Notes: generated by a model from the letters alone, not told the origin. DNA of 64,000 bases from Elephas maximus indicus (GCF_024166365.1 NC_064841.1:27892001-27956000); one strand, 5' to 3'; positions 22,315-33,959 are shown, numbered from the stretch's first letter. Numbers and translations: made by a program.

Positions 22315-23157
22315 AGCTTAACCCTACAACTCAAATAAATAGAAAAGGATCAGCAAAAGAAGTCCACGGTCACTAGATGAAAAGAAAAATAAATATCAAA
22401 GCAGAAATAAATAAAATAGAATCAGCAAAGCCAGAAGTTGGTTCTTTGAGAGAATCAATAAAATTGACAAATCACTGGCAAAATTGAAAAAGGAAAAAAA
22501 TGAGAAGATGCAAATAACCAAAATAAAAAATGAGATGGGTGACATTAAACAAAAGTAACTGTGATAAAGAGGATCGTAACAGAATATTATGAAAAATTGT
22601 ACTGCAACAAATTTGAAAACCTAGAAGAAATGGACAAATTCCTGGAAACACATTACCTACTGAAACTAAAACAAATAAAAATAGAGGTAGAAAATTTGAA
22701 CAGACCCATATAACAAAAGAAGAAATTGAAGATATCTTAAAAAACAAAACAAAAAAAAGCCCTGCCCCAGATGGCTTCACTGCACAGTTCTACCAAACAT
22801 TCAAGAAGAGTTGACACCAATCCTACTCAAAATAATCCAGAACACAGAAGAGGAAGGAATACCCCCTAATTCATCCTATGAACTGAATAACCCTGATATC
22901 AAAGCCAGGCAAAGATACTACACAAAAAAAGAAAAGAAAATTAGAGACCAGTATCCCTCAGAAATATAGATGCAAAAATTCTCAACAAAATTCTAACCAA
23001 CAGAATACAACAGCATACCAAATAATAATAATAATAATACAGCACAATCAGCTGAAATTCATACCAGGAATGAAAAGGTGCTTCATCATTAGAAAACCAA
23101 TCAAGATAATTCACCACATAAATAAAACAAAGGAAAAGAATCACTTGATCATCTCAC

Positions 23158-23308
23158 CTGTTGCCATTGAGTCGATTCCGACTCATTGCGACCCTATAGC
23201 ACAGAGTAGAACTGCCCCATAGAGTTTCCAAGGAGTGCTGGTGGATTTGAACTGCTGACCTTTTGGTTAGCAGCTGTAGCACTTAACCACTATGCCACCA
23301 GTGTTTCC
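23158..23308 (-). repeat. Afrotherian SINE between L1 segments
   Basis: Reverse copy: ctgttgccattgagtcgatt, cagagtagaactgccccata, then aaccactatgccaccagtgt. It separates the first L1 from a second L1 segment. Confidence 0.88.
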
Positions 23309-23313
23309 AAAAT

Positions 23314-23509
23314 GACTCCATACCTATCATTAATCACACTGAATGCAAAAGGATTAAATGCACCAGTCAAAAGACAGAGAGTAGCAGAATGGTTAAAAAA
23401 AAAAAAATCACCCCTTAATATGTTGGCTACAACAGACACACCTTAGAAACCAAGACATGAACAAGTTAAAATTAAAGGATGGAAAAATATATCAAGTGTA
23501 AACATCACA
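23314..23509 (+). repeat. L1 ORF2 start fragment
   Basis: The segment aatgcaaaaggattaaatgc, then agtcaaaagacagagagtag, corresponds to the early endonuclease region seen at 18170-18300. It is therefore a separate L1 copy and not a continuation of the first. Confidence 0.7.
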
Positions 23510-23706
23510 TGGAGGCGGTGTGAAGCAGTTTTTCTCTCTTCATCTGCGGCGTAACTTTCCCATCAGCCATTACAGGTAGCAATAACCAAACCAACCATCT
23601 AAGAATCAAAAGTTTCACTTCCCAATCCCCTTTGTTCTTCCCCTTACAAAGTCCCATGCTTCCATGAGTTTGGCACCATTGCAACAAATCCCACTTCTGA
23701 CACCAA
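23510..23706 (-). mobile_element. ERV-L-like fragment with tRNA-Leu-type primer site
   Basis: On the minus strand the fragment opens with ttggtgtcagaagtgggatt (23706-23687), which is complementary to a tRNA-Leu 3' end. About 180 bp of leader/gag-like sequence follows. It sits between two L1 segments. It is a short, old, defective remnant with no complete gene. Confidence 0.5.
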
Positions 23707-24214
23707 CTGTAAAAGATTTACAACAGGGAAATCTGTCAATGACAACTACATCAGCACAATAAAAGAGGGAATAAACAGTGAAGGTAAAGAACTTTCTAAT
23801 GGAGAGGAAGGCAAGGCGATACCAAGAAATAATAGACTGGTTCAAATCTAGGAAGATAAGAGTAAATTTCAAGGTAAACACAAAGAAAGTAAACAAACCT
23901 ACTCATCAAAATAAATAAGAAAAAATAAAGTCTCAGTAAAAACAAAATCTACAAAAACAAAAGCAATGAAAAAAAATCCACAAACAAAAGGAATTCAGCA
24001 CAGGACAGTAAGCAGAACAAAGAAAATGTCAGCACTACAAAATGACGTCAACAAACTCACACCTATCAATAATTATAATGAACATAAATGGCCGAAATGC
24101 ACTTGAAGACACAGACAGTGACAGAATGGATTAAAAATAACAGGATCCATCCATGTGCTGTCTACAAGAGACAAAACTTAGAAACAAAGACATAAATTTA
24201 CTAAAAATCAAAGG

Positions 24215-24802
24215 ATGGAAAAAATATATCAAGCAAACAACTACCAAAAAAAAAAAAAAGCAGAAGTGGCAATGCTAATCTCAGACAAAATGGACTTCAA
24301 AATAAAATCCACCGTAAAAGACAAAGAAGTGCACTATATAATGATTAAAAGGATGATCCATCATGAAGACATAACCATAGTAAATATCTACGCACCCAAT
24401 GACAGGGCTGCAAAATACATAAAAGAAACTCTGACAGCACTGAAAAGACAAAATTATAGTTCCGCAATAATAGTAGGAGACTTCAATACTCCATTCTCAG
24501 TAAAGGACAGAACATCTAGAAAGAAACTCAACAAAGATACAGAAGATCTAAAGGCAAAAATCAGCCAACTCAAAACCAGACATAGAACACTCCACCTAAC
24601 AGCTACAAAGTACACGTTCTTTTCCAATGCACATGCAATGTTCTCCAGAACTGACCACATTTTAGGCCACAAAGCCACCCTCAACAAAATCAAAAACACT
24701 GAGATAACACAAAGTATTCACTCTGATCACACCACCATCAAAGTAGAAATTAACAAGAAGAAGAACAAGGAAAAAAAAACCAATTACATGGAAACTGAAT
24801 AA
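24215..24802 (+). pseudogene. L1 ORF2 endonuclease domain remnant
   Basis: A 195-codon frame contains NIYAPNDRAAKYIKETL, IIVGDFNTPFS (the Asp/Asn active-site strand), KYTFFSNAHAMFSRTDHIL and IHSDHTTIKVEI (the catalytic His region). These are the ordered motifs of the APE-like L1 endonuclease that nicks target DNA. The frame ends at a stop before the RT domain, and the N-terminal catalytic part is out of frame upstream. Non-functional. Confidence 0.85.
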
Positions 24803-25306
24803 CACCTTGCTTAAAAATCACTGGGCAATAGAAAAAATCAAAGACAGAATCAAAAAATTCCTAGAACCAAACAAGAATGAAATCACACCATACCAAAACC
24901 TTTGGGACAGAGCAAAGGCAGCACTCAGAGGTCAATTTACAGCAATAGATGCACACATCGAAAAAGCAGAAAGGGATGAAATCAAAACATTAGCTGCACA
25001 ACTCAAACAAATAGAGAACAACAAAAGAAGTCCACAGCCACCGGAAGAAAGGATATAATAAGGATCAGAGCAGAAATAGATAAAATAGAGAATAGAAAAA
25101 CAATAGAAAGAATCAACAAAACCAAGTTAGTTCTTTGAAAAATTCAACAAACCACTGGTCAAACTGACAAAAGAAAAAAGGAGAGGTTGCAAAAACCCAG
25201 ATAAGGAGTGAAATGGGGGACATTACAACAGATCCTACTGAAATAACAAGGATCATAACAGTGTTGTGAAAAATTATACTCCAACAAATTTGAAAACCTA
25301 GAGGAA

Positions 25307-26435
25307 ATGGACAAGCTTCTAGAAACATACTACCTACTCAAGCTAACAAAAAATGATATTGAAAATCTGAACAGACCCATAACAAGAGAAGAAGTTGAGA
25401 CGTTAAAAACAAACAAAAAACTCCCAATGAAAAAAAGCCCTGGCCTAGATGGCTTCACTGGAGAATTCTACAAAACATGCAGGGAAGAGCTTATGCCAGT
25501 ACTACTCAAACTATTTCAGAACATGGAAAAGGAAGGGATACTTCCAAATTTATTCTATGAAGCCAGCATAACCCTGATACCAAAACCAGGCAAAGACACC
25601 ATAAAAAAAGAAAATTACAGACCAATATCTCTCAGGAATATAGATGCAAAAATTTTCAGCAAAATTCTAGCCAATAGAATTCAGCATCATATCAAATAAA
25701 TAATGCACAATGACCAAGTAGGATTCATGCCAGGCATGCAAGAATAGTTCCACATCAGAAGATCAATCACGTAATCTGCTACATAAATAAAAGAATCACA
25801 CGATCATCTTGATGATTGCAGAAAAGGCATTTGACAAAGTCCAACACCAATTCCTAATAAAGGCTCTCAATAAAATATGTATAGAAGGGAAATTCCTCAA
25901 CATAATAAAGGGCATCCATACGAAACCAACAGCCAACATCGTTCTTAATGGAGTGAGGCTGAAAACATTCCCCTTGAGAACAGGAGCAAGAAAAGGATGC
26001 CCTTCGCCAACGCTCCTACTTAACATTGTGCTAGAATTCCTAGCTAGAGCAATAAGGCAAGAAAAAGAAATAAAGAGCATCCAAATTGGTGTGGAAGAAG
26101 TAAAATTTTCTCTATTTGTGGACAATATGATACTATACATAGAAAAACCAAAAGACTCCATGGGAAAACTAGTGATACGAATAGAAAGATTCAGCAGAGG
26201 GGCAGGATACAAGATAAACATACAAAAATCAGTTGGATTCCTATATACCAATAAAGAGAATGATGAAAAGGAAAGTAGGAAAACAATACCATTTATAATA
26301 GCCCCTAAAAAAATAAAATACTTAGGAATAAATCTAACCAGGGATGTAAAATACTTAAACAAAGAACACTACAAAACACTACTGCAAGAAACTAAAAGAG
26401 ACCTACATAAACGGGAAAACATACCATGCTCATGA
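25307..26435 (+). pseudogene. L1 ORF2 reverse transcriptase remnant with altered active site
   Basis: Two frames carry the RT domain. The first (25307-25699) has [20 protein letters not shown] and [20 protein letters not shown]. The second (25809-26435) has [37 protein letters not shown] and [20 protein letters not shown]. The catalytic F/YADD box reads FVDN here, so the second aspartate is lost; stops and frameshifts separate the pieces. A further C-terminal piece is at 26818-27006. The minus-strand open frames here are shadows. Confidence 0.88.
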
Positions 26436-27299
26436 ATAGATAGACTCAACATTGTGAGAAGGATAATTCTATCCAGAGAAATCTGCAAATACAACACAAT
26501 CCTGAACCAAATACCAATAACATTCTTTAAAGAGATGGAAAAACTAATCATTTACTTTATATGGAAACGGAAGAGGCCCTGGATAAGTAAAGCATTATTG
26601 AAGAAGAAGAATAAAGTAGGACCCCTCACATGACCTGACCTGTGAACCTCCTATACAGCTACAGTAGTCAAAACAGCCTGGTACTGGTACAATGACAGAT
26701 ACATTAACAAATGGATGTAAATCCATTCACCTACAGTCACCTGATCTTCTACAACGGCCCAAAGTCCATCAAATGAGAAAAGACAGTCTTTTTAACAAAT
26801 AGTGCTGGCAAAACTGGATGTCCATCTGCAAAAATATGAAACAGGACCTATACCTCAGAACATACACAAAAACTAACTCAAAATGGATCAAAGACCTAAA
26901 TGTAAAACCCAAAACTATAAAGTTCATAGAAGAAAAAATAAGATCAACTCTTGAGGCCCTAATACTTAGCATTAATAGGATACAAACCACAACTAACAAC
27001 ACATAAATTCCAGAAGATAAGCTAGATAACTGGGATCTTGTAAAAATTAAACATTTATGCTCTTCAAAAGACTTTATCAAGAGAGTAAAAAGAGAACGTA
27101 CTGACTGGGAAAAAATCTTTGGCTATTAAAAATCTGACAGGGGTCTAATCCCTAAAATCCACAGGAAAATCCAACACCTGTACAACGAAAAAATCCAATT
27201 TAAAAACAGGCAAAGGAAATGAACAGACACTTCACCAAAGAAGACATTCAAGCAGCTAACAGACAGATGAGGTAACGCTCATGATCACTAGCCATTAAA

Positions 27300-27461
27300 A
27301 CCAAAAAAACCCACTGCCTTCGAGTCAATTCCGACTCATAGAGACCCTATAGGACAGAGTAGAACTGCCCCGTAGAGTTTCCAAGGAGCATCTGGTGGAC
27401 TTGAACTGCCGACCCTTTGGTAGGTAGCATAGCACTTAACTACTATGCCACCAGGGTTTCC
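27300..27461 (-). repeat. Afrotherian SINE with exact 14-bp target duplication
   Basis: Reverse copy from accaaaaaaacccactgcct to ccaccagggtttcc. The direct repeat cactagccattaaa occurs at 27286-27299 and 27462-27475 without mismatch, so this is one of the younger insertions in the window. Confidence 0.92.
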
Positions 27462-28013
27462 CACTAGCCATTAAAGACATGTAAATCAAAACCACAATGA
27501 GATACCATCTTACTCCAGCATTACTAGAATGAATAAAAAAAAACAGAAAATAAACTTTGGAGAGGCCATGGAGAGACTGAAACTCTTATGCACTGCTGGT
27601 GGGAACGCAAAATGGTAAAACCACTTTGGAAAATGATATGGAACTTCCTTTAAAAGCTAGAAATAGAAATACCATACGATCCAGCAACCCCGCTCCTAGG
27701 AATATATCCTAGAGAAATAAGAGCTGTCACACGAATAGACGTATGCACACCCATGTTCACTGAAGCATTGCTCACAATAGCAAAAAGATAGAAACAACCT
27801 AAATGCCCATCGACAGATGAATGGATAAACAAACTATGATACATACATACAATGGAGTACTATGCAATAATGAAGAACAATGATGAAACTGCGAAGCATC
27901 TCACAACATGGATGAATCTGGAGAGCATTATGCTGGGTGAAATAAGTCAATCACAAAAGAACAAATATTGTATGAGGCCACTACTATAAAAACTCATGAA
28001 AAAGTCTACAGCT

Positions 28014-28417
28014 GTCTAGCTCCAGCAGCATGTCGTGGTTTGGCAGAAGAGGGGAGGTGGCATACAGGACTAGATGGGTGGGAGAAAGTAAAGGAAGGAA
28101 GGGGGGAATGGCACGGTGGAGGCTGGCAGGTGGGGGCAGGACAGACCCGGGGTAGTGGCAGGCCAGTGGCTCTCTAGCAAATGCAGCATGCCTTGGCCAG
28201 ACAGAAAGTGGTGGAGGCAGCATATGCGGACAGGTGGGAGGGAGAAAGAAAAGGAAGAAACGGGAAAAAGAATGGCATGGCAGGAGCTGGTGGTCTGGGG
28301 CAGGGAGGACCTGGGGTGGCAGCGGGCCGGTGGCTCTTTAGCTGAGAGGTGCAGAGTGGCCCATCAGGAAGGGGTTGGGGTGGCACATAGGGCAGAAGGG
28401 TGAGGGGTGGCAAAGGG
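28014..28417. repeat. ~160-bp imperfect tandem repeat, 2.5 units, purine-rich
   Basis: Unit 1 (28014-28170), unit 2 (28171-28334) and partial unit 3 (28335-28417) share ordered blocks: a tctagc-type start, gcagcatg, gtgggag...gagaaag...aaaggaag, gaatggca, ggcagg and ggccagtggctct/ggccggtggctct. It follows the L1 3' end directly. Strong G-richness on the + strand is shared by all units. I cannot assign a family. Confidence 0.7.
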
Positions 28418-28829
28418 TATTTCTCTGCTTATCAGTTGTTCTGTGTCCTGCTGTGAGCTCCATTAAGTTGCCTTCCTGTACTGCTTGTTTGAGGTCGCTG
28501 CTGTGTTCCAAGATGGTGACACTGTGCCACGTTAGTAGGCAGGGAACCACTCCATCTCTCTCCCTGTTCTTTGTTTTCTGTCAGTTTCTCCTTCCATTCA
28601 GTATTTGACCTAGTTTTTGACCCTTCATTTGATGCTTAGCGTTCCAGAATTGAAGCCTGTATCTGTTTTACTTCGTTTTTCAGGTCTTTGCTGCAGAGGG
28701 ATGGCACAGTGCATCTGTCTAGGGTGACATGTTGGCTCCGTCTCCCAAAAGCACCTAATTTTTGCTTTAATCACCAACAGCCTTTATCTGCGGTTTTTAT
28801 TAGGTCAGCAAAGGTGGTAGAGGCACAGT
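28418..28829. other. Unassigned sequence, no gene
   Basis: It contains ttccaagatggtgacactgt, reminiscent of L1 or ERV leader sequence, but no firm match. Short open frames lack coding character. Confidence 0.3.
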
Positions 28830-28955
28830 GGTTTCCCAAGGTAGCTGTTTCTCAAGCTCTCCTGGGGAGTGTTTAAAAAATGCTGACCCTTGGGCTTTAC
28901 CAAAGACCTACTGAATCAGAATCTTTGTAGGGGCCCCAGGAATCTTTTTGTGTTT
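28830..28955. repeat. MER5-like hAT fragment
   Basis: The text aaatgctgacccttgggctt, then ctactgaatcagaatctttg and gggccccaggaatct, is the familiar MER5/Charlie-type non-autonomous element. Confidence 0.65.
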
Positions 28956-29814
28956 GTTTTTATTTTAATTTCTGCAGCTAGTTGAGCACATATCCATGGA
29001 CTGGCATTTGGAAATCATGAATAGAATTCATTTAAACTTAAAAATCCTAAATTTGAAAAACCATGATTTATGAATTAAATAGTTAAGAAAACAATGTACC
29101 CAGATAATCGATGTGACTAGACATTCAAAACACAGTTTACATGAAAGATTTTAATTACATGACTTGTGTAAAATAAGGGATATCTGTGTGTTCCTTTTTC
29201 TGCTTTAGAAACAAACGCAAGATACAGGTGGCAACTACGGAATAGATATTTTAGAATGACAATTGTCTGGCTAACTGTGAAGCCCTTCTTAGAGGCCATG
29301 AATACAGAATATCTGATCTCTTTGAAAAAGAAGCAAGGTACAAGGCCATCCTGATCTACTGTTGCTGAGCTCTGTTCCAACAAGCCTCCTCAATTGAGGA
29401 AATAGAGACAAAACTGCTACTCCAGTTTTTATCAGTATGAAAATGGGCAGAGCAATGGATTTTAAAAGACAATGACTCTTAGGAAGGTCAGCTCAGCTCT
29501 TTGAGACTCACTTTGACAGGCCCAGTAGCAAGGCGTTCTCGCTTCATCTCACCTCTCATTTTCACACACTGTGAGCAGCCACCAGGTGGCGAGGTTCCCT
29601 TATTTTCCTCAAAGCCAAAATAAAGTTGGGAGAGGATAAAGGGCTTCAAAATCACTATTTGTTTAAAACAGAAGTGAAGGGGAATGGCTTGCATTTGGAC
29701 CATAAGCAACCAGGGGCCCCAACATAAGATAATCAGGGCTTTGTATCAAATATGTGTCTTATTAGCACTACCACAGAGACTGAGAGTGTAGGGGACAAGG
29801 GTGAATGTCTGGAC
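28956..29814. other. Intergenic, nothing identified
   Basis: AT-rich unique-looking sequence on both strands. Open frames are short and have no recognisable domains. Confidence 0.5.
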
Positions 29815-29945
29815 AGCTACATGGCCTCTCTGTGCCTCCTCATTAAGATGAGGAAATAACAGAGCCACTTTACAGGGAGTTTGTGAGGAAATGATTAATA
29901 TACGGGACTGCTTGGCAAGTTCTAATCACTCAATATGGTTTTTTT
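29815..29945 (+). repeat. MIR SINE fragment
   Basis: ctctctgtgcctcctcatta, then agatgaggaaataacagagc and gtgaggaaatgattaatata, follow the MIR core and 3' order. Confidence 0.6.
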
Positions 29946-30694
29946 AAAAAATAAAAAGTTAAAATTAAGAAAAACCTCTGGTATTACAACCTTGTTAATT
30001 ACCTTTATGCTGAGCTCTCTTTCTGATTTATCTTTATTCTTAAAATCCCCTAGAAAGTCATATCTATGTCAAAACTGAAAATGAGCTAGTTAAAGTAGCT
30101 ATACAAGTAGAAAAGAGGTCTCAGGTACGTCTTGTTTCGAGAAAAATCAGTGTACAAAACTCTTATGTTTACAAAACAGATAAATTTGAGAGGTTGCAAA
30201 AGAGTATTTTTCAAAGAGATTCATCACAGACTTGGTTAAAAAGTAAGTTTCATTTCTGCACTAAGAATTTGATTCAACTAATTAAATTCAATTTGCTCCC
30301 AACTTCTCTGTGAAGTGAGATTAAGGTGTCCTTAGGATCAATTGCGGAGCTGATAATTTAAATTCTGTACCCTCTGCTTCCCCGTTTTTGAGATTATCCA
30401 CTTTCCTACAAGCTTCCCACGCTACCCACCTGCTGTCCACCTTCCCTTGTTTTCAAATCTCCTCCAGGAGGGGTCTAGACAATGGATGAAAATTGGGAGG
30501 AAATACAATACATTGCATTTTAAGAGCTGAAGAGGTGGAACGGAGAGCACCCCCCTGCCCCAGGAAGCTCATCACAGGACTGGGATGCTGAAGAGTGGCT
30601 GGCCTGGTGCTGCTTATACTTGGGCAGCCTTCCCATTGTGGGTGCCTTTGACTCTAGGGAGATAATGATAAAGTGAAAGAGGAGGAGGAGCCAT
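29946..30694. other. Intergenic, nothing identified
   Basis: No coding, RNA or clear repeat signal was recognised. Confidence 0.5.
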
Positions 30695-30870
30695 TTATCG
30701 AACACTTCCTGTATTCTAGGTATTCTTGTTTGCAAGTTCACTTCATTCTCACAAACACCTACGAGGTGGGAATGGGGCTAATCACCATTTAGATATGAGG
30801 AAACTGAAGTCACTGAGCTGGTAAGTGAAAGAGCCAGGACGTGACCTTTGGTTTGTCTGATGCCACATGA
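30695..30870 (-). repeat. MIR SINE
   Basis: Reverse MIR: atttatcgaacacttcctgt, then cattctcacaaacacctacg, aggaaactgaagtcactgag and gtgaaagagccaggacgtga. Confidence 0.7.
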
Positions 30871-31069
30871 ACTGCCACTTGGATGGAATATGTCAGAAGA
30901 GAAGCACTGAGTTAGGTAAGTTGGGCACTTTCAATATAACTTTGAAGGAAAAAGCAAAGGAAGCCTAGCATAAACGCTACGAACTCAGCTATGAACAAAA
31001 CCTACTCTGGTGACACCTGACCCCTAATTAAAAACAAGGCCCTTTACTAGTTTATCGTATCAAAAAAAG

Positions 31070-31265
31070 GCAGCTTAATGCAGTGTACTCCGACATACTT
31101 TGACATCAGATAAACCTGGGTCAGAAACTCACTTCACCACTCGTAATCTGTATAATTTGGGGAAAATCACTGCACATCTCTGAAGCTTGATTTCCTCGCC
31201 TATAAAATTAGGTTAATAATTATCTAGTTCTTAGAGTTGTTAAAGGATTAAGCGAGTTGATTTCT
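31070..31265 (+). repeat. MIR SINE
   Basis: Forward MIR: agataaacctgggtcagaaa, then gaaaatcactgcacatctct, gatttcctcgcctataaaat and taaaggattaagcgag. Confidence 0.7.
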
Positions 31266-31587
31266 GTCACCCAAATTCCTATCAGAGGCCCAGTGACCCA
31301 GCTTCAGCTTCCATGAGAATATAATCCAGTATCTAAATGTAAACAAAAGTCATTCCAGTCTTTACACTTGTCTCTCACAGAATATTATTTGAGAACTAAT
31401 TCCAAATCCATGATAGCATCTCTTCAAATCCTTTTCCTGTTCCTTTTGGTCCATCTATCTCCTATGGCACAGCTCTCCTGAAACACTTCCTTGAAAATCT
31501 GAATTTATTTCACCTTCGCCTTTAACTTCCATTTCTATGCTGTCTTCCCTTTGCTTAGGAAAATTTGACCAATTTGACCATGTAACA

Positions 31588-31754
31588 AGCAAAAAAACCA
31601 AACTCAGTGCCGTCAAGTCCATTCCTACTCATAGTGACCATCTAGGACAGAGCAGAATCGCACCGTAGGGTTTCCAAGGAGAGGCTGGTGGATTCAAACT
31701 GCTGACTTTGGTTAACAACCAAACGCTTAACCACTGAGTGTGCCACCAGGGCCC
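31588..31754 (-). repeat. Afrotherian SINE
   Basis: Reverse copy with tail aaaaaaaccaaactcagtgc, ending gtgccaccagggcccc. Flanks ccaatttgacca and ccaatatgacca suggest a 12-bp target duplication with one mismatch. Confidence 0.88.
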
Positions 31755-32353
31755 CAATATGACCACATACTCATTTCTAATTCTGTCTCTTTCCATACTT
31801 TGCCCTGATTCTGCTTCACAAAAGCCAGCAAAGTAGGTGGAAGGGGCAGGGCAAGGAGAATTTTCTTAAAATTTATTATCATTTTAAATGTCATCATGCA
31901 TATATAAAGCTACTTGCACATTGCCTTGTGTAAGTGCACAAGGAAATATTAGTTTCCTTTCCTCCTGTAATGGCTGACTTGTAAATTCTGGGTACTCATT
32001 CCTCCCTTCCTCCCTCAGTGAGCTACCTCTAAAAGTTGTTTCCCCCCTAATCCCACATAACCCATCAGGTAGTGTTGGGAAGTGTTTCCCGTAACATAAT
32101 ATTCCTCCATGATGACAGTGATGAGAACAGTCTAGACTAGAAATCAAACAAAGGGACTCCTGGGCAAGTCACAATATTTCGGGAGTAGTAGAGAAAAAAA
32201 TGTTTTGTTGACTTAGCAAAATTTATAATTGCAATTCATATCAATACATACATTCAGAGTCAAATCCAGTAAAATTAAACCACTCTCCCTCAAAAGACAT
32301 AAATATTTTGTAAATGCCTTCACTATAGTATAAACGGAACATGGTAGTTCCTG

Positions 32354-32503
32354 TAAACCCAAAACCAAACCCATTGCCATCAAGTCAATCCAACTCATAG
32401 AAACCCTATAGGACAGAGAAGAACTACCGCATAGAGTTTCCAAGGAGCACCTGGTGGATTCAGACTGCCAACCTTTTGGTTAGCAGCTGTAGCACTTAAC
32501 CAC
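32354..32503 (-). repeat. Afrotherian SINE, head-truncated
   Basis: Reverse copy with tail acccaaaaccaaacccattg and core taggacagagaagaactacc. It ends abruptly at gcacttaaccac, lacking the first ~20 bases of the SINE. Confidence 0.88.
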
Positions 32504-32569
32504 AAAATAATCTTATAATTTGTGCAATATCATAAAAGATTTCTGTTTGGCGATTTTTTTTAATACATC

Positions 32570-33092
32570 TGTTATGGATTGAATTTTGTCCTGCAGAAAT
32601 ACATGTCAACTTGTTTAGGCCATGATTCCCAGTATTGTGTGGTTGTCCTCCATTTTGTGATTTTCCTACGTGTTATAAATCGTAATCTCTGCCTGTGGTT
32701 AAAGAAGTTTAGGGTAGGATGTAACACTCTTTCTCAGGTCACATCCCTGATTTAACATAAAGGGAGTTTCCCTGGGGTGTGGCCTGCGCCACCTTTTATC
32801 TTACAAGAGATAAAAGGAAAGGGAAATAAGCAGAGAGTTGGAGACCTCATACCACCTAGAATGCAGTGCCAGGAGCAGAGCACGTCCTTTGGACCCAGGG
32901 TTCCTGTGAGGTGAAGCCCTTAGTCCAGGGGAACATTGATGAGAAGGCCGACAGGGAGAGAATGCCTTCCCCTGGAGCTGACACCCTGAATTTGGACTTT
33001 TAGCCTACTTTATTGCGAGGAAATAAACTTCTCTTTGTTAAAGCCATCCACTTGTGGTATTTCTGTTATAACAGCACTAGATAACCAAAACG
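32570..33092 (+). mobile_element. Solo LTR, ERVL-MaLR type
   Basis: Same family as 13099-13622: starts tgttatggattgaattttgt and shares cagtgccaggagcagagcac and ttaaagccatccacttgtgg. It carries gaggaaataaacttc (poly(A) signal) and ends near ataaccaaaacg, with the terminal CA apparently mutated. I could not find a convincing target duplication. Confidence 0.75.
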
Positions 33093-33103
33093 AAAAAAAA
33101 AAA

Positions 33104-33221
33104 GTTGCCATTGAGTCGATTTCAACTCATAGTGAACCTATAAGACAGAGTAGAACTGCCCCATAGAGTTTCCAAGGAGAACCTGGTGGGTTTGAACGGC
33201 TACACCACCAAGGTTTCCAAC
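33104..33221 (-). repeat. Afrotherian SINE, internally shortened
   Basis: Reverse copy just after the LTR: gttgccattgagtcgatttc, then gacagagtagaactgcccca. The region between the core and the head is shortened (gggtttgaacggctacacca). Confidence 0.85.
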
Positions 33222-33959
33222 CAAGACAATAACCAATGATTTTGTATTTTAAATTTCTTTCATGAGTTCTTTTTAGTTCTGCAAAAAAAAAAAAAAAAAA
33301 AAAAACAGAGCCCAAGGCAAACACTTATGCAGTATTAAGAGATGTAATCCCACAGAAGCAGGAGCAAGGTAAGAAGAGAGCTAAGGCAGAAAAGACGGAT
33401 GAGCATTATAAGGGATGTACTATTGAGCTGACCACAACAACAAATGCAGCTAGTTGCTCCACCTTCAGAAAGCCTAGTGTATTCTGAAGCAGTCTGGAGT
33501 ACGGTGAGGGACAGTATACAACAGGGTAATTTATCTCCTGGTTCCTTCCGTATCCATTCCATCTCCCACTCATCAGTGTCTGTCCTGTCCCCTGGGCCTC
33601 TCATCCTGGGAAGCAAAGCAAACTGTCAAACCCAAAGGTTGAGGAGCAGGGAAGAGAGAATAAGGGCTTAGTGTTTCTGGGATGGGGCATATACTGAGTC
33701 CAGTTCAGCGCTAAAAATCCGGGTTTTCTGTTTTGCTTTTAAGGTTCTCAGGTACCCAGGGTCAAGTTGACCACACTCTGAAGTTCTTGGCATGCTCTCA
33801 TCATTGGGTGCTAAGCCACTCTTCTGTTTTATTATTTTTTCTTTTCACTTCCATTTCTAATCTCATTTCCTTTTCCACCCATAGCCCCTCACCCTACAAT
33901 GTACTTCAATCCTCCTACCATAGTTATTTATGTATGTGTTTATCCATAAAAATGTATAG
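33222..33959. other. Intergenic, nothing identified
   Basis: Contains a 23-base A run (33283-33305). No gene or clear repeat was recognised. Confidence 0.45.

Larger units (their letters stand above)
14697..23157 (+). mobile_element. L1 LINE, near full length 5' to mid ORF2, interrupted by nested RTEs
   Basis: The 5' end (tcagttccggtcaatatggc) is followed by about 2 kb of GC-richer 5' UTR, an ORF1 relic (16743-17108) and degenerate ORF1/spacer. ORF2 endonuclease text follows (18100-19064), with the element resuming at 22315 into the reverse transcriptase start (gccccagatggcttcactgc) to about 23157. The whole is + strand and heavily mutated, with several poly-A expansions. The segment 19076-22314 is a foreign insertion bounded by an 11-bp duplication. 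Confidence 0.82.
23707..28010 (+). mobile_element. Second L1 LINE, ORF2-containing, 5'-truncated
   Basis: It starts in the ORF1-ORF2 spacer (compare 17790) and runs through endonuclease, reverse transcriptase and C-terminal ORF2, ending at ggccactactataaaaactc then atgaaaaa near 28005. It is better preserved than the first copy but has multiple stops and frameshifts. A SINE interrupts it at 27300-27461. Confidence 0.88.

Noticed and set aside
19065..22325. Two independent RTE insertions
   Set aside because: Not excluded, but only the outer boundary shows a target duplication, so a single composite event fits better.
25796..26362. 188-codon minus-strand frame
   Set aside because: Exact antisense shadow of L1 reverse transcriptase.
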